Below are positions 33,593 to 43,314 of a DNA stretch of 64,000 nt, in pieces (within the stretch, counting starts at the first letter, position 1; each line of letters starts with the position of its first letter). This DNA comes from an uncultured Oscillospiraceae bacterium (GTDB lineage: Bacteria; Bacillota; Clostridia; Oscillospirales; Oscillospiraceae): NCBI GenBank assembly GCA_934589155.1, contig CAKTNP010000003.1:89542-153541 (forward strand). Direction: 5' to 3'. Both the position numbers and the translations under genes were made by a program. Below the pieces are notes generated by a model. The model made no database searches and was not told where the DNA came from. It was given only the letters and a program-made list of their open reading frames with translations.

Positions 33593-35362
33593 ATGAGTTA
33601 TGTTCAAAAGGTGGTCAAACATGTGAAGCAGGGGACCCTTCGGGACATTGTCCGGGAGACCCGGTGGATCTATCATTATGCCCGGCGGTATTGGGGCAGG
33701 ATCATTTTATATATCGTCCTGGGCCTTGTTTCCACGGCGGTGGGCCTGGGGTCCTCGCTGCTGTCCCGGCAGCTCATCAATCTGGTGGTGGCCGGGAGCC
33801 GGGATCGGGAGGCCTTCCTGCGGGCGGTGCCCCTGGCGGGCTGGTTTCTGGGCCTGGCTCTGTTCCGGGTGGGCCTGAGCGCCGTCAACGCCCGGGTGTC
33901 GGCCCAGGTGGGGCTGCAGGTCAACAAGGAGATCCGAGGGGACCTGTTCGGTAAGTTCCTGAATACCGGCTGGCAGCCCATTTCAGGGTTCCACTCCGGG
34001 GACCTATTAAACCGGCTGGACAAGGACGCGGGCACCGTGGCGGGCAGCGTCCTGGGCTGGATCCCCAGCCTCATCACCGGTCTGGTCCAGTTTTTGGGTG
34101 TGTTGGGGGTCATTGTGTATTTTGACCCCGTTATGGCGGTGCTGGCCCTTCTCAGCGTGCCGGTATCCGGCGCCGTATTTGGCTGGCTGACCCCTAAGCT
34201 CCGGATCTATAATCAGGAGGTCATGGCCGCCACCGGGGACCTGACTGCCTTTTGCTCCGATTCCCTCCAGAATATCCAGTCCGTGAAGGCTTTCGGCCTG
34301 GTGGACCGGTTCCGGGAGAAGCTCTTAGAGCTTCAGGACCGGCATATGGACCTGGCTCTGCGGCAAAACGGCCTGTCCGTGAAGGTGAATGCGGGAATGA
34401 GCCTTCTGGGAATGGCGTCGGCATACCTTTGCCTGGGCTGGGGGGTCTACCGGCTGTGGAGCGGCCGCATCGATTTTGGCACCATGGTGCTGTTTATTCA
34501 GTTGTCCGGCTATCTGTCCAGCTCGGCCAGGTCTCTGCTGCAGATGGGCCCCCGGGTCATTGGGGCCACCGTGGCCGCCAAGCGGATCATGGAGGTCCTG
34601 GACCTGCCCCGGGAACCGGAAGAGGTCCCGCCCCAGGTGGAGGAGCTGCGCCGGGATCCCCGGGGCGTAGGGGTGGAACTGTGCCAGGCTGGCTTTTCCT
34701 ACCGGCCCGGGGAGCCGGTGCTGCGCCGGGGCGATTTCCGGGCGGCGCCGGGCCAGGTGGCGGCCATTGTGGGCCCCTCCGGCGCGGGAAAGACCACCCT
34801 TCTGCGGCTGCTGTTGTGTCTCATTCAGCCGGAGGAGGGCCGGGCGGAGCTCTTTGGCGGCTCCGGTACCCGGCTGCCCCTGTGCCCGGGGACCAGGACC
34901 CTGTTTTCCTATGTGCCCCAGGAGAAGGCTCTGTTTTCCGGTACCGTGGCCGAGACCCTGCGGCTGGCCCGGCAGGACGCCTCCGAGGCAGAGTTGTGGG
35001 AGGCACTGGAGCTGGCGGAGCTGGCGGGCGCAGTTCGGAGCCTGCCCCGGGGGCTGGACAGTCCCATCGGCCAGGATGGGGGCCTGCTCTCCGAGGGACA
35101 GGGACAGCGGCTGTCCATTGCCCGGGCCCTGCTTCACGATGCCCCCATTCTGCTGCTGGATGAGGCCACCTCTGCCCTGGACGTGGCCACGGAGCGGCGG
35201 ATCCTGCGGAATATTATGGCCCGATACCGAAACAAGACCTGTATCGTCACTACCCACCGGCCCAGCGTGCTGACCATGTGCACCCAGGTCTATGAGATCC
35301 GGGAAGGGAGCCTTACGGCTCTGGATGAGGCCGGGCGCCGGCGGCTGCTGGAGGAGTTTTGA
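33593..35362 (+). CDS. ABC exporter, fused permease and ATPase
   Basis: 589 residues from the ATG at 33593 (GAGAGGA upstream). Six helices in ~1-320 form a type-I exporter domain; the ATPase follows with Walker A GPSGAGKTT (~394-402), signature LSEGQGQRLS (~498-507) and Walker B ILLLDEATSALD (~518-529). It is a homodimer-type half transporter such as MsbA- or peptide-exporter families; no N-terminal peptidase domain is present. Location next to S26 peptidase and PqqD operons makes a peptide cargo possible, but lipid or glycan export is equally so. Confidence 0.9.
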   Translation: MSYVQKVVKHVKQGTLRDIVRETRWIYHYARRYWGRIILYIVLGLVSTAVGLGSSLLSRQLINLVVAGSRDREAFLRAVPLAGWFLGLALFRVGLSAVNARVSAQVGLQVNKEIRGDLFGKFLNTGWQPISGFHSGDLLNRLDKDAGTVAGSVLGWIPSLITGLVQFLGVLGVIVYFDPVMAVLALLSVPVSGAVFGWLTPKLRIYNQEVMAATGDLTAFCSDSLQNIQSVKAFGLVDRFREKLLELQDRHMDLALRQNGLSVKVNAGMSLLGMASAYLCLGWGVYRLWSGRIDFGTMVLFIQLSGYLSSSARSLLQMGPRVIGATVAAKRIMEVLDLPREPEEVPPQVEELRRDPRGVGVELCQAGFSYRPGEPVLRRGDFRAAPGQVAAIVGPSGAGKTTLLRLLLCLIQPEEGRAELFGGSGTRLPLCPGTRTLFSYVPQEKALFSGTVAETLRLARQDASEAELWEALELAELAGAVRSLPRGLDSPIGQDGGLLSEGQGQRLSIARALLHDAPILLLDEATSALDVATERRILRNIMARYRNKTCIVTTHRPSVLTMCTQVYEIREGSLTALDEAGRRRLLEEF

Positions 35363-35365
35363 AAA

Positions 35366-35403
35366 GATCCCCCGGGAAAGGCAGATGCCTTTCCCGGGGG
35401 ATC
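35366..35403. terminator. Bidirectional terminator
   Basis: GATCCCCCGGGAAAGGC and GCCTTTCCCGGGGGATC pair perfectly, three bases past the ABC stop; 48 bp past the end of the convergent CDF gene. Confidence 0.82.
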
Positions 35404-35451
35404 CGTATATTTTGAAGAGAAAAGGCAGCCGCCTGCCGGGGGGCGCGGAGC

Positions 35452-36639
35452 TCAGCCCTCCTGCTCCGTGCCGTCGCAGAGCCCCGGGTCAAAGGTGATC
35501 ACGGTATAATATTTGACGGGCTCCCGGGCCGCGGCCTCGTCAATGGCAGCCCGGATCTCCGGCTCCCGAGATTCCATGTCGAAGGGGAGCCGGATGTCGA
35601 AGATCAGGTTGGTGTGTCCGGGGCCCCGGACCATGCGGAAATCGTGAACGGACAGCCGGGGATCCAACTGCCGCAGGGTGCGCAGGACGAGCGACTTCAT
35701 ATGGTTCAGCTCCCCGTCGTTTGTGACGATGGGATCATAGTGAATCACCAGGTGCACGTTGTGTTTTTGAAGGCAGTCCCGCTCAATGTCGTCGATGATG
35801 TCGTGGCAGACCAGCGGGTCCTCCTTCTGGTCCATCTCCACGTGGATGCTGGCGAAGCGGCAGCCGGGGCCGTAGTCGTGGACCATGAGATCGTGAAAGC
35901 CTAGGACCTTCTCCCTGCATTTAATCTCGTCAAGGATGGTCCGCCGCAGTTCCGGACTTTCCCGTTCTCCCAGAAGGGGGTCGATGGTGTCTCGGGCAGT
36001 GCCGATTCCGGACCAGAGGATGAACAGTGCAACCAAGAGTCCCGCATAGCCGTCGATGGAAAACCTCGTGACGGCACCGATGACGGCCGCGGCCAGCACG
36101 GCCAGAGTGGTGACGGCATCGTTTCGGCTGTCCACTGCCGTGGCCTCCAGGGCGGTGGACTGGATCCGTCGGCCCAGGGTCCGGTTGAACCGCCACATCC
36201 AGAGCTTTAAGAGAATGGATACCGTCAGGATGAGCCCGGTCAGGAGAGAAAAGGTCACGGGCTCCGGGTGCAGGATCTTTTCCAGGGAACTCTTTGCCAG
36301 CTCAAAGCCGATGAAGAGGATCATGGCCGCCACCAGGAGCCCCGCAATATACTCGAACCGGGCGTGACCGTAGGGATGGTCCTCGTCGGCGGGCTTTTCC
36401 GCCAGCCGGAACCCGACCAAGGTCACCACCGAGGAGGCGGCGTCGGACAGGTTGTTCATGGCGTCGGCGGTAATGGACAGGGAGCCGGAAAGCTGTCCAG
36501 CAAGAAATTTGCCCAGACACAGAAGAAGATTGCAGAGGATCCCTACCGTACCGGACAGGCCGCCGTAGGCCCGGCGCACCTGGGGATCCTCCGTATTTTT
36601 CCAATTTTTCACAAAATGTCTTATAAGAAAACCGGTCAT
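35452..36639 (-). CDS. Cation diffusion facilitator (zinc/iron/manganese efflux)
   Basis: 395 residues. GGLSGTVGILCNLLLCLGKFLAG begins the six-helix domain; ITADAMNNLSDAASSVVTL and DEDHPYGHARFEYIAGLLVA (each with a metal-site Asp/His set) and the later DSRNDAVTT are CDF hallmarks. The C-terminal ~180 residues form the cytoplasmic dimer domain with an extra ~80-residue part, longer than FieF. Metal specificity cannot be read with confidence. Monocistronic with its own promoter. Confidence 0.93.
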   Translation of the reverse strand: MTGFLIRHFVKNWKNTEDPQVRRAYGGLSGTVGILCNLLLCLGKFLAGQLSGSLSITADAMNNLSDAASSVVTLVGFRLAEKPADEDHPYGHARFEYIAGLLVAAMILFIGFELAKSSLEKILHPEPVTFSLLTGLILTVSILLKLWMWRFNRTLGRRIQSTALEATAVDSRNDAVTTLAVLAAAVIGAVTRFSIDGYAGLLVALFILWSGIGTARDTIDPLLGERESPELRRTILDEIKCREKVLGFHDLMVHDYGPGCRFASIHVEMDQKEDPLVCHDIIDDIERDCLQKHNVHLVIHYDPIVTNDGELNHMKSLVLRTLRQLDPRLSVHDFRMVRGPGHTNLIFDIRLPFDMESREPEIRAAIDEAAAREPVKYYTVITFDPGLCDGTEQEG

Positions 36640-36668
36640 GGCTTCTCCTCCTTGCAGGATTCCAGAAC

Positions 36669-36697
36669 AGTATACCGGCGGCCTGCCGAAAAGTCCA
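36669..36697 (-). promoter_or_regulatory. Probable promoter of CDF gene
   Basis: On the minus strand TGGACT (36692-36697) and TATACT (36669-36674) with 17 bp between; GGAGG precedes the start codon. Confidence 0.6.
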
Positions 36698-36745
36698 GCC
36701 TAACCTGCCGCCGGGGAAAAGATAGGCCTATTTTTACAAGACCGA

Positions 36746-36774
36746 TTGCTTTTTTCCCTGCTTCCTGATAGAAT
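36746..36774 (+). promoter_or_regulatory. Promoter of proline operon
   Basis: TTGCTT (36746-36751) and TAGAAT (36769-36774), spacer 17 bp, 37 bp before proB. No T-box or attenuator is visible between promoter and gene. Confidence 0.7.
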
Positions 36775-36811
36775 AGCGGTACTACTTTTCTGAAATAAAG
36801 AGGTGGACCCA

Positions 36812-37588
36812 ATGCGTATTGTGGTGAAGGTGGGAACCTCCACGCTGGCCTATCCAACCGGGCGGCTGAATATCCGCCGGGTGGAGTCTCTGTGCAAGGT
36901 CCTTAGCGACTTGAAAAATGCGGGGCATGAGATCGTCCTTGTGTCCTCCGGTGCCATCGGCATGGGCGTGGGCAAGCTGGGCCTGCCCTGCCGCCCTAAG
37001 GACATTCCTACCAAGCAGGCTGCCGCCGCCGTGGGCCAGTGCGAGCTCATGTACACCTATGACAAGCTGTTTTCGGAGTATAACCATGCCGTGGCCCAGA
37101 TTCTACTGACGGGCAGCGACGTGGAGCAGGAGACCCGGCGGCGGAATTTCCACAATACCCTGTTCCGGCTGCTGGAGCTGGGGGTCCTGCCGGTTATCAA
37201 CGAGAATGACACCGTGGCCACGGAGGAGATCGTCATCGGCGACAACGATACTCTGGCCGCCATTGTGGCCGTCAGCGCCGGGGCGGATCTGCTGGTCCTT
37301 CTGTCGGATATTGACGGCCTGTACACCGCCGATCCCCACAGAGATCCGGAGGCCAGGCTCATTTCCCGGGTGGAGGAGCTGACCCCGGTGGTCTGGGCTC
37401 TGGCCCAGGGAAAGGGCTCCGACCTGGGCACCGGCGGCATGGTGACGAAGCTGAAGGCTGCCGCCATGGCCATGGAGAACCGAATGGATATGGTGATCGC
37501 CAACGGCGCGGATCCCAGGATCCTCTATGATATTGCGGAAGGGGCCCCTGCCGGCACCCGGTTTGTGGGAAGGAGTGAAAAACAATGA
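36812..37588 (+). CDS. proB: Glutamate 5-kinase without PUA domain
   Basis: 258 residues from ATG 36812 (AAAGAGG about nine bases upstream). [45 protein letters not shown] and [12 protein letters not shown] are the glutamate kinase motifs. It phosphorylates glutamate for proline synthesis. The C-terminal PUA domain of the E. coli enzyme (367 residues) is missing and the gene ends cleanly, a form found in several Firmicutes. The stop overlaps proA (ATGA). Confidence 0.95.
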   Translation: MRIVVKVGTSTLAYPTGRLNIRRVESLCKVLSDLKNAGHEIVLVSSGAIGMGVGKLGLPCRPKDIPTKQAAAAVGQCELMYTYDKLFSEYNHAVAQILLTGSDVEQETRRRNFHNTLFRLLELGVLPVINENDTVATEEIVIGDNDTLAAIVAVSAGADLLVLLSDIDGLYTADPHRDPEARLISRVEELTPVVWALAQGKGSDLGTGGMVTKLKAAAMAMENRMDMVIANGADPRILYDIAEGAPAGTRFVGRSEKQ

Positions 37589-38841
37589 CGACACTGGAGA
37601 TCATGCAGCGGGCTAAGGCTGCGGCGCCCCGGCTGGGAACCCTGGGCACCGAGGAGAAAAATGCCGCCCTGTTGGCCATGGCCGATGTCATTGAAGCCCA
37701 GTGCCCGGAGATCCTCCGGGCCAATGAGGCCGACTGTGAAGCCGCCCGGGCCCATATTTCCGAGGTGATGCTGGACCGGCTTCGGCTGACCGCCGATCGG
37801 GTGACCTCCATGGCCCAGGGCATCCGCCAGGCGGCGGCCCTGCCGGACCCAGTGGGTCAGGTCATCTCCCGGATAGAGCGGCCCAATGGTCTCATAGTGG
37901 AAAAGACCGGCGTGGCCCTGGGGGTCATTGCCATTATCTATGAGAGCCGCCCCAACGTGACTTCCGATGCCGGGGCCCTGGCCCTGAAGGCGGGCTCTGC
38001 CTGTATTCTCCGCAGCGGCAGGGAGGCCTACGGCTCCGCGGCCGCCATTGTCTCTGCCATGCAGCAGGGACTGGAGACCTGCGGCCTGCCCCGGGAGCTG
38101 GTGCAGCTGGTGTCCGACACCACGCGGCAGAGCTCGGTGGATCTCATGAACGGGGTGGGCTACATTGACCTGCTGATCCCCCGGGGCGGCGCGGGCCTGA
38201 TCCGAGCCTGCATAGAGCAGGCCAAGGTCCCCTGTATCCAGACCGGCACCGGCATCTGCCACATCTATGTGGATAGTTCTGCCAACCTGGACCGGGCCCT
38301 GGATATTGTGGAAAACGCTAAGGCCAGCCGTCCCTCTGTATGCAACGCGGAGGAGGTGCTGCTGGTGAATTCCGCTGTGGCGGAGAAATTTTTGCCCCGG
38401 CTCCAAAAGCGGCTGACCCGGGAGCGGGCGGACCGGGGCCTTCCCACGGTGGAGCTGCGGCTCTGCCCCCGGGCGGCGGCCATTATCCCCGGCACCCCGG
38501 CTGGCCCCCAGGACTTTGATACGGAATTTCTGGATTACATCCTGGCGGTGAGGGTGGTGGACACTCTGGAGGAGGCTATGGACCATATTGCCGCCCACTC
38601 CACAGGCCATAGCGAGGCCATTTTGACGGAGGACCCTGCCCACGCCGAGGCGTTCACCCGCCGGGTGGACAGCGCCGCCGTGTATGTGAACGCCTCCACC
38701 CGTTTTACCGACGGCGGGGAATTCGGCATGGGCTGCGAAATGGGCATTTCCACACAGAAGCTCCATGCCCGGGGCCCCATGGGCCTGGAGGAGCTGACCA
38801 GCTACAAATACATCATCCACGGCTCCGGTCAGATCCGCTAG
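37585..38841 (+). CDS. proA: Glutamate-5-semialdehyde dehydrogenase (gamma-glutamyl phosphate reductase)
   Basis: 418 residues, normal length. [32 protein letters not shown] with the catalytic Cys at about 253, and [17 protein letters not shown] are ProA signatures. It reduces glutamyl phosphate with NADPH. Second gene of proB-proA-DUF2500-proC. Confidence 0.97.
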   Translation: MTTLEIMQRAKAAAPRLGTLGTEEKNAALLAMADVIEAQCPEILRANEADCEAARAHISEVMLDRLRLTADRVTSMAQGIRQAAALPDPVGQVISRIERPNGLIVEKTGVALGVIAIIYESRPNVTSDAGALALKAGSACILRSGREAYGSAAAIVSAMQQGLETCGLPRELVQLVSDTTRQSSVDLMNGVGYIDLLIPRGGAGLIRACIEQAKVPCIQTGTGICHIYVDSSANLDRALDIVENAKASRPSVCNAEEVLLVNSAVAEKFLPRLQKRLTRERADRGLPTVELRLCPRAAAIIPGTPAGPQDFDTEFLDYILAVRVVDTLEEAMDHIAAHSTGHSEAILTEDPAHAEAFTRRVDSAAVYVNASTRFTDGGEFGMGCEMGISTQKLHARGPMGLEELTSYKYIIHGSGQIR

Positions 38842-38851
38842 GAGGGAAGTC

Positions 38852-39217
38852 ATGCTTGGATTTTTCGATGGCGGTGGCTTTGCAATTCTTTTCTTTCTGG
38901 TGTTTTTCCTGATTTTGGGCGCTTTTGTGGTACTGCTGATCCAGGGAATTGCCCAATGGGGGAAAAACAACAAAAGTCCCCGGCTCACGGTGGGGGCCAC
39001 GGTGGTCTCCCGCCGGATGAATACCAGCAGCCATGTCCACAACACCGGCGCCGGCCACATGCATTACTCCACCAGTTATTATGTAACCTTTCAGGTGGAG
39101 AGCGGGGACCGGATGGAATTTCCCATTTCGGGCCGGGAATATGGGATGCTGGCGGAGGGGGACCGGGGAAAGCTGAGCTTTCAGGGGACCCGCTATTTGG
39201 GTTTTGAACGGGAATGA
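38852..39217 (+). CDS. DUF2500 small membrane protein
   Basis: 121 residues. One strong N-terminal helix (~9-35) and a soluble part with VGATVVSRRMNTSS, YYVTFQVESGDRMEFP and GDRGKLSFQGTRYLGFER, the DUF2500 pattern. Function unknown in this family. It lies 10 bp after proA and 29 bp before proC, so it is co-transcribed with proline genes, probably by chance of operon growth. Confidence 0.86.
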   Translation: MLGFFDGGGFAILFFLVFFLILGAFVVLLIQGIAQWGKNNKSPRLTVGATVVSRRMNTSSHVHNTGAGHMHYSTSYYVTFQVESGDRMEFPISGREYGMLAEGDRGKLSFQGTRYLGFERE

Positions 39218-39246
39218 CCGACGAAAATAGAAAAGGAGAATATATT

Positions 39247-40056
39247 ATGTCAACTTACAAATTTGGATTTCTCGGCGTAGGCAACATGGGCGGCGCCCTG
39301 GCCCGGGCGGCGGTCAAGACCCTGCCGGGAGATGAGATCGCCGTCAGCAGCCGCACCATGGAAAAGGCCCAGGCCATGGCCCAGGAGCTGGGCTGCACCG
39401 CCCTGGAGGACGGGGCCCTGGCCCTGCGGTCCGACTTTGTATTTTTTGGGGTGAAGCCTCAGGTCATGCCCGGAGTCCTGCGGGAGCTGGCGCCCATCCT
39501 GGCCAGCCGTCGGGAGCCTGTGTGCCTGGTGTCCATGGCCGCGGGGCTGACCCTGGAGCGGCTGGGGGAGATCCTGGGGGCGGAGTACCCCATGATCCGC
39601 ATTATGCCCAACACCCCGGCGGGGGTCGGGGCCGGTATGATCCTCTACACCGTCAACAGCCTGGTGACCGAGGAAATGCGGGCAGAGTTCCTGCGGGGCA
39701 TGGCCGGGGCCGGCAAGTTTGACGAGCTGCCGGAGGGCCTGATGGACGCGGGCAGCGGCCTGTCCGGCTGCGGCCCGGCCTATGTGTGCCAGTTCGTGGA
39801 GGCTCTGGCCGACGGCGGCGTGGTCTGCGGCCTGCCCCGGGCCAAGGCCCAGATGTATGCCGCCCAGGTGGTCCTGGGCACGGCCCAGATGATCCTGGAA
39901 TCCGGAAGCCACCCCGGCGAACTGAAGGACGCCGTGTGCTCCCCTGGCGGCAGCACCATCCGGGGTGTCCGAGTCCTGGAGGAGCGGGCGCTGCGGGGGG
40001 CGGTCATGGACGCTGTCATTGCCGCTTATGAAAGAAGCCAGGAGCTGGGAAAGTAA
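39247..40056 (+). CDS. proC: Pyrroline-5-carboxylate reductase
   Basis: 269 residues from ATG 39247 behind AAAGGAG; an earlier in-frame ATG overlaps the previous gene. FGFLGVGNMGGALARAAV is the NAD(P)-binding loop; PNTPAGVGAG and the C-terminal CSPGGSTIRGVRVLEE are ProC signatures. It catalyses the last step of proline synthesis, completing the proBAC set. Confidence 0.96.
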   Translation: MSTYKFGFLGVGNMGGALARAAVKTLPGDEIAVSSRTMEKAQAMAQELGCTALEDGALALRSDFVFFGVKPQVMPGVLRELAPILASRREPVCLVSMAAGLTLERLGEILGAEYPMIRIMPNTPAGVGAGMILYTVNSLVTEEMRAEFLRGMAGAGKFDELPEGLMDAGSGLSGCGPAYVCQFVEALADGGVVCGLPRAKAQMYAAQVVLGTAQMILESGSHPGELKDAVCSPGGSTIRGVRVLEERALRGAVMDAVIAAYERSQELGK

Positions 40057-40060
40057 GGCC

Positions 40061-40363
40061 ATGGAACAGGATATTACCTTTGTCATGCACACCCCGGAGG
40101 GAGATGTGACCATGACGGTGCTTTTCACCTTCTATTCGGAGCTGACTAAGACCGATTACATGCTCTATACCCCGGACCCCCTGGACGGGTCCTGCCAGGT
40201 CCGGATCTCCGCCGGGCGGTATGACCCCAACGACCTGTCCCGAATCCTGCCTCTGCGGGATGAGCGGGACCGGGCTATTGTCCAGAGCTACCTGGATTAT
40301 ATCGCCTCCCACTCCTCGGAGGACATGGAAAAAGAAGCCGGGCAGACCAGCATCCCCCAATAA
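40061..40363 (+). CDS. DUF1292 family small protein
   Basis: 100 residues from ATG 40061, four bases after proC. ITFVMHTPEGDVTMTVLFTF, TKTDYMLYTPDPLDG and LPLRDERDRAIVQSYLDYI resemble Bacillus YrzB/DUF1292, an acidic soluble protein of unknown role. No clear ribosome site; reading from proC is likely coupled. Confidence 0.78.
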   Translation: MEQDITFVMHTPEGDVTMTVLFTFYSELTKTDYMLYTPDPLDGSCQVRISAGRYDPNDLSRILPLRDERDRAIVQSYLDYIASHSSEDMEKEAGQTSIPQ

Positions 40364-40367
40364 CAGA

Positions 40368-40407
40368 CCAAGGTCCCAGGGACACACCCTGGGGCCTTGG
40401 TTTATTT
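40368..40407. terminator. Bidirectional terminator
   Basis: CCAAGG...CCTTGG with an inner CCCAGGG/CCCTGGG pair, then TTTATTT. It closes the pro operon and reaches the stop codon of the convergent GH25 gene. Confidence 0.85.
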
Positions 40408-41226
40408 AAAATAGAGATTGAGGTCTACGTTCCCGGAGATCCCGGGCACGGAGCCGGAGGCGGTGAACTGCCACATTTTGACCCGATAGGGGAAGGTGAG
40501 GGCGTTTTCGTACTGAGCCAGCCAAAAGTCGTAGTCCGTCAGCTTCTCCAGCACGAAGGTATTTTCCGCCAGGTCCTGGTTGAAGTAAAAGGCGGCGTCA
40601 TAGCCCTGCTTTTCCATCTCCCGGCAGAAGGCCTGGGTGCAGGCGGTGACGGCCTCCCCGGTCATGGAGCCGGTCCGGGCATCGCTGCTGACCCACTCCC
40701 AGTCGTAGACCACGGGATAGCTCAGGTCCCACTTTTTTATGATCTTCGCCGCGAATTGGGCTTCCTCCCGGGCCTCTTCCGGGGAAATGGCCTGGGAATA
40801 GAAATAGGCGCCTACCTGCAATCCGGCGGCGACGGCTCCTTCGTAGTTTTCCTGGGCCCGGTCGTCCTCATAAACCCCACCCTGGTCATAGCCCCGGTAG
40901 CCCACCCGAATGTAGACGTACTGGATCCCGGCGTCGGCCACGGCCTGCCAATCGATTTTGCCCTGGTGCTCCGACACGTCGATGCCCAGCCGGGTCTTGG
41001 TCGCGGAGCAGGTCACATAGCCCTGGCTGTCCAGGGAGAAGTCCTCGGGGGAGAAGGGATTGGGGGGCAGGGTGACCTCCGTCGGGGCCTGGGTCTCCTG
41101 GGGCGTTCGATCCAGAGCCTGGGGTAAAAAGAGCAACAAAAATACCAAAAGCACCGCGCCTATTCCGAGAAGCCCCACCAGGGAGTCGTTTTTTTTCGAT
41201 CTGCGCCGTTTTCGCTGTGGTGCCAT
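40402..41226 (-). CDS. Glycoside hydrolase family 25 (muramidase), membrane-anchored
   Basis: 274 residues. A basic cytoplasmic start, one helix (~16-35), a ~40-residue Pro/Thr-rich linker and the GH25 domain: RLGIDVSEHQGKIDW (~79-93) and PVVYDWEWVSS (~169-179) have the catalytic Asp/Glu residues. It cleaves the glycan strand of peptidoglycan. The C terminus KMWQFTASGSVPGISGNVDLN is typical of the family. Monocistronic. Confidence 0.94.
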   Translation of the reverse strand: MAPQRKRRRSKKNDSLVGLLGIGAVLLVFLLLFLPQALDRTPQETQAPTEVTLPPNPFSPEDFSLDSQGYVTCSATKTRLGIDVSEHQGKIDWQAVADAGIQYVYIRVGYRGYDQGGVYEDDRAQENYEGAVAAGLQVGAYFYSQAISPEEAREEAQFAAKIIKKWDLSYPVVYDWEWVSSDARTGSMTGEAVTACTQAFCREMEKQGYDAAFYFNQDLAENTFVLEKLTDYDFWLAQYENALTFPYRVKMWQFTASGSVPGISGNVDLNLYFK

Positions 41227-41286
41227 GCTTACCTCCTGTTCTGCCGCCGGAGCGGCGCCGGGTGCGTTGCCCGGTGTGTGGTCCCC

Positions 41287-41315
41287 ATTATATCACGTTT
41301 TTCGCCCGCCGCCAA
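41287..41315 (-). promoter_or_regulatory. Promoter of GH25 gene
   Basis: On the minus strand TTGGCG (41310-41315) and TATAAT (41287-41292), spacer 17 bp. Confidence 0.7.
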
Positions 41316-41344
41316 GTTTTCCACTTTCCATGGCCAATGGGGAC

Positions 41345-41373
41345 TTGTGCCTGAGAGGAATTTACGATATAAT
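41345..41373 (+). promoter_or_regulatory. Promoter of capA gene
   Basis: TTGTGC (41345-41350) and TATAAT (41368-41373), spacer 17 bp, 65 bp before the start codon. Confidence 0.72.
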
Positions 41374-41438
41374 AAAAAGTAAAGTGTTTCCCTGAAATTT
41401 GTCAAGGTTTTTACGCCCGTTTGGGGGAGGTATCATAG

Positions 41439-42971
41439 ATGGACCAAAAGGATCAGGATTTCCTGGCGGAGATCCGGGCGCTGCTGGACGAGGACGGAAC
41501 GGAGACCGAAGCGCCGGCGGGAGCCGCCGCCGAGGCACAGGAAGCCCCGGAGCCCCAGCCGGCGGAGCAGCCGGAGCCGACCTTGCAGGAGGAGCCAAAG
41601 CGGCCCACCCGCACCCGGCGCCCGGCCCGGAAACGAAAAGAAAAGAAGGAACAGCAGCCCTCCCAGCCGATACCGACCGGGGAGGAGAGCTCTCGGACCC
41701 GCCGGACCCGGAAAAAGGCCCCGGGCCCCCGGCCCTTCCCCTGGGCCCTGCTGTTTTTGACGGTTTTGCTGGCGGCGGGACTGGTGTACGCTGCCCTGCA
41801 ATACCGGGCGGACCTGAACGGGACGGCGGAGACGACAACTCCCACGGAGACGGAGACCCAGGGCCAGGAGACCCTGTCGCCGGAGGACCGGCAGACCGTG
41901 ACCATTGCCGCCGCCGGTGACGTGAACATTTCCGACGATCTGCTGGCCTCGGCCCTCCAGGCCGACGGGAGCTATGACTTCTCCCGGGCCTTTCTGAACG
42001 TGGCGCCGATCCTGTCCCGGGCGGACATTGCTGTTGCCAATCTGGAGGTCAACTTCTGCGGGGAGCCCTACGGCTCAGCCACCCATAGTGCCCCCTATGC
42101 CCTGGCGGAGGCCCTGGCGGCGGCGGGAATAGATATGGTTCAGACCGCCAATTCTTACAGCATTTCCAACGGCATCGACGGTCTGGCCGCTACCTTGACG
42201 GCGGTGCGGCAGGCGGGCATGGAGCCGGTGGGGGCCTATGCCGACGAGGCGGCCTATCAGAAGTCCCAGGGCATCACCCTGTGCGAGGTCAACGGCTTTA
42301 AGATCGCCTTTGTGGCCTTTACCAAGGGCATGGACAACCTGAGCCTTCCGGAGGGCCACAACCATTGCGTGAATCTTTTGTACAAGGACTATGACTCCAC
42401 CTACAATACCGTCGACACCGAGGGGATCAGCGCCGTGCTGGCTGCGGCCGCGGCCCAAAAGCCGGACATCACCATAGCCCTGATCCACTGGGGCAGCGAG
42501 TATGCCCGGAGCGAGAGCGGCAGCCAGCAGACCATCCGCTCCCTGCTGCTGTCCGGCGGGGTGGACGTGATCCTGGGAACCCACTCCCACAAGCTGGGGA
42601 CCCTGGACGTTACCACGGAGAAAAAGACCACTACGGTAACGGCCTACGGACTGGGGGACCTGTACGGGGACGACAGCCATGCCGGGACCCAGACCAGCGT
42701 TATTCTGGAGCTGGAGTTCACCATGGACAACCTGTCCGGCCGGGCCAAGCTCACGGATGTGTCCTACACTCCCATATATATAGCGGCTCCGGGGGAGAGC
42801 AGTACCGGTGACTATGAAATTCTGGATATTGATATGGCCCTGAAGCTGAAGGACGTGAACTATTCAGGCGCCGTCAGCGCCGCCACGGCGGAGACGCTGG
42901 CATCGGCCCTGGAAAATATTCCGGACTACCTGGGCGACAGTCTGAGCCTCTGGCAGGAGGCCAAAAAGTAG
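41439..42971 (+). CDS. CapA-family metallophosphoesterase-like protein
   Basis: 510 residues, GGGAGG before the ATG. Residues 1-100 are low-complexity, Glu/Ala/Pro-rich then Lys/Arg-rich; a helix lies at ~104-123; the outer domain opens with IAAAGDVNISDDLL and has VANLEVNF, TANSYSISNGIDGL, IALIHWGSEY and ILGTHSHKLG, the PGA_cap/CapA pattern related to calcineurin-like phosphatases. The usual TANNH is TANSY here, so one metal ligand may be altered. In Bacillus CapA belongs to poly-gamma-glutamate export; many clostridial homologues have unknown function. No capB or capC is near. Confidence 0.86.
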   Translation: MDQKDQDFLAEIRALLDEDGTETEAPAGAAAEAQEAPEPQPAEQPEPTLQEEPKRPTRTRRPARKRKEKKEQQPSQPIPTGEESSRTRRTRKKAPGPRPFPWALLFLTVLLAAGLVYAALQYRADLNGTAETTTPTETETQGQETLSPEDRQTVTIAAAGDVNISDDLLASALQADGSYDFSRAFLNVAPILSRADIAVANLEVNFCGEPYGSATHSAPYALAEALAAAGIDMVQTANSYSISNGIDGLAATLTAVRQAGMEPVGAYADEAAYQKSQGITLCEVNGFKIAFVAFTKGMDNLSLPEGHNHCVNLLYKDYDSTYNTVDTEGISAVLAAAAAQKPDITIALIHWGSEYARSESGSQQTIRSLLLSGGVDVILGTHSHKLGTLDVTTEKKTTTVTAYGLGDLYGDDSHAGTQTSVILELEFTMDNLSGRAKLTDVSYTPIYIAAPGESSTGDYEILDIDMALKLKDVNYSGAVSAATAETLASALENIPDYLGDSLSLWQEAKK

Positions 42972-42973
42972 CC

Positions 42974-43273
42974 GTGGATGAAAAGCTGGTCTATGAGATC
43001 CTGGAGACCGTCGGGGAGATCCCGGCGGGGAAGGCCGCCTCCTACGGACAGATTGCGTCCCTTATCGGCCGCCCGAGAAATGCCCGGCTGGTGGGCCGGG
43101 TTCTGCGGGAGGCGGAGCATTACGGACGGTATCCCTGCCACCGGGTGGTGGCCCATGACGGCCGCCTGGTACCCGGTTGGCGAGAACAGAAGGCACTGCT
43201 TTTGGAGGAGGGAGTACCATTTCGGGATGAGGACCACGTGGACATGAGTAAAGCCCGGTGGGATCTTTCATAA
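42974..43273 (+). CDS. MGMT-family DNA-binding protein (Cys retained)
   Basis: 99 residues from GTG 42974, two bases after the capA stop. YEILETVGEIPAGKAASYGQIA is the start of the C-terminal MGMT domain and YPCHRVVAHDG keeps the alkyl-accepting Cys (PCHRV), unlike the alkyltransferase-like proteins with PWHRV. The long N-terminal domain of Ogt/Ada is absent. It probably recognises O6-alkylguanine and may still repair it. Confidence 0.85.
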   Translation: MDEKLVYEILETVGEIPAGKAASYGQIASLIGRPRNARLVGRVLREAEHYGRYPCHRVVAHDGRLVPGWREQKALLLEEGVPFRDEDHVDMSKARWDLS

Positions 43274-43314
43274 AAACAGGTGCGCCACGGGAGAACCCGC
43301 GGCGCACTTTCTGT

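Noticed and set aside
36640-36811. T-box ahead of proB
   Set aside because: No T-box core sequence and no terminator between promoter and start codon.
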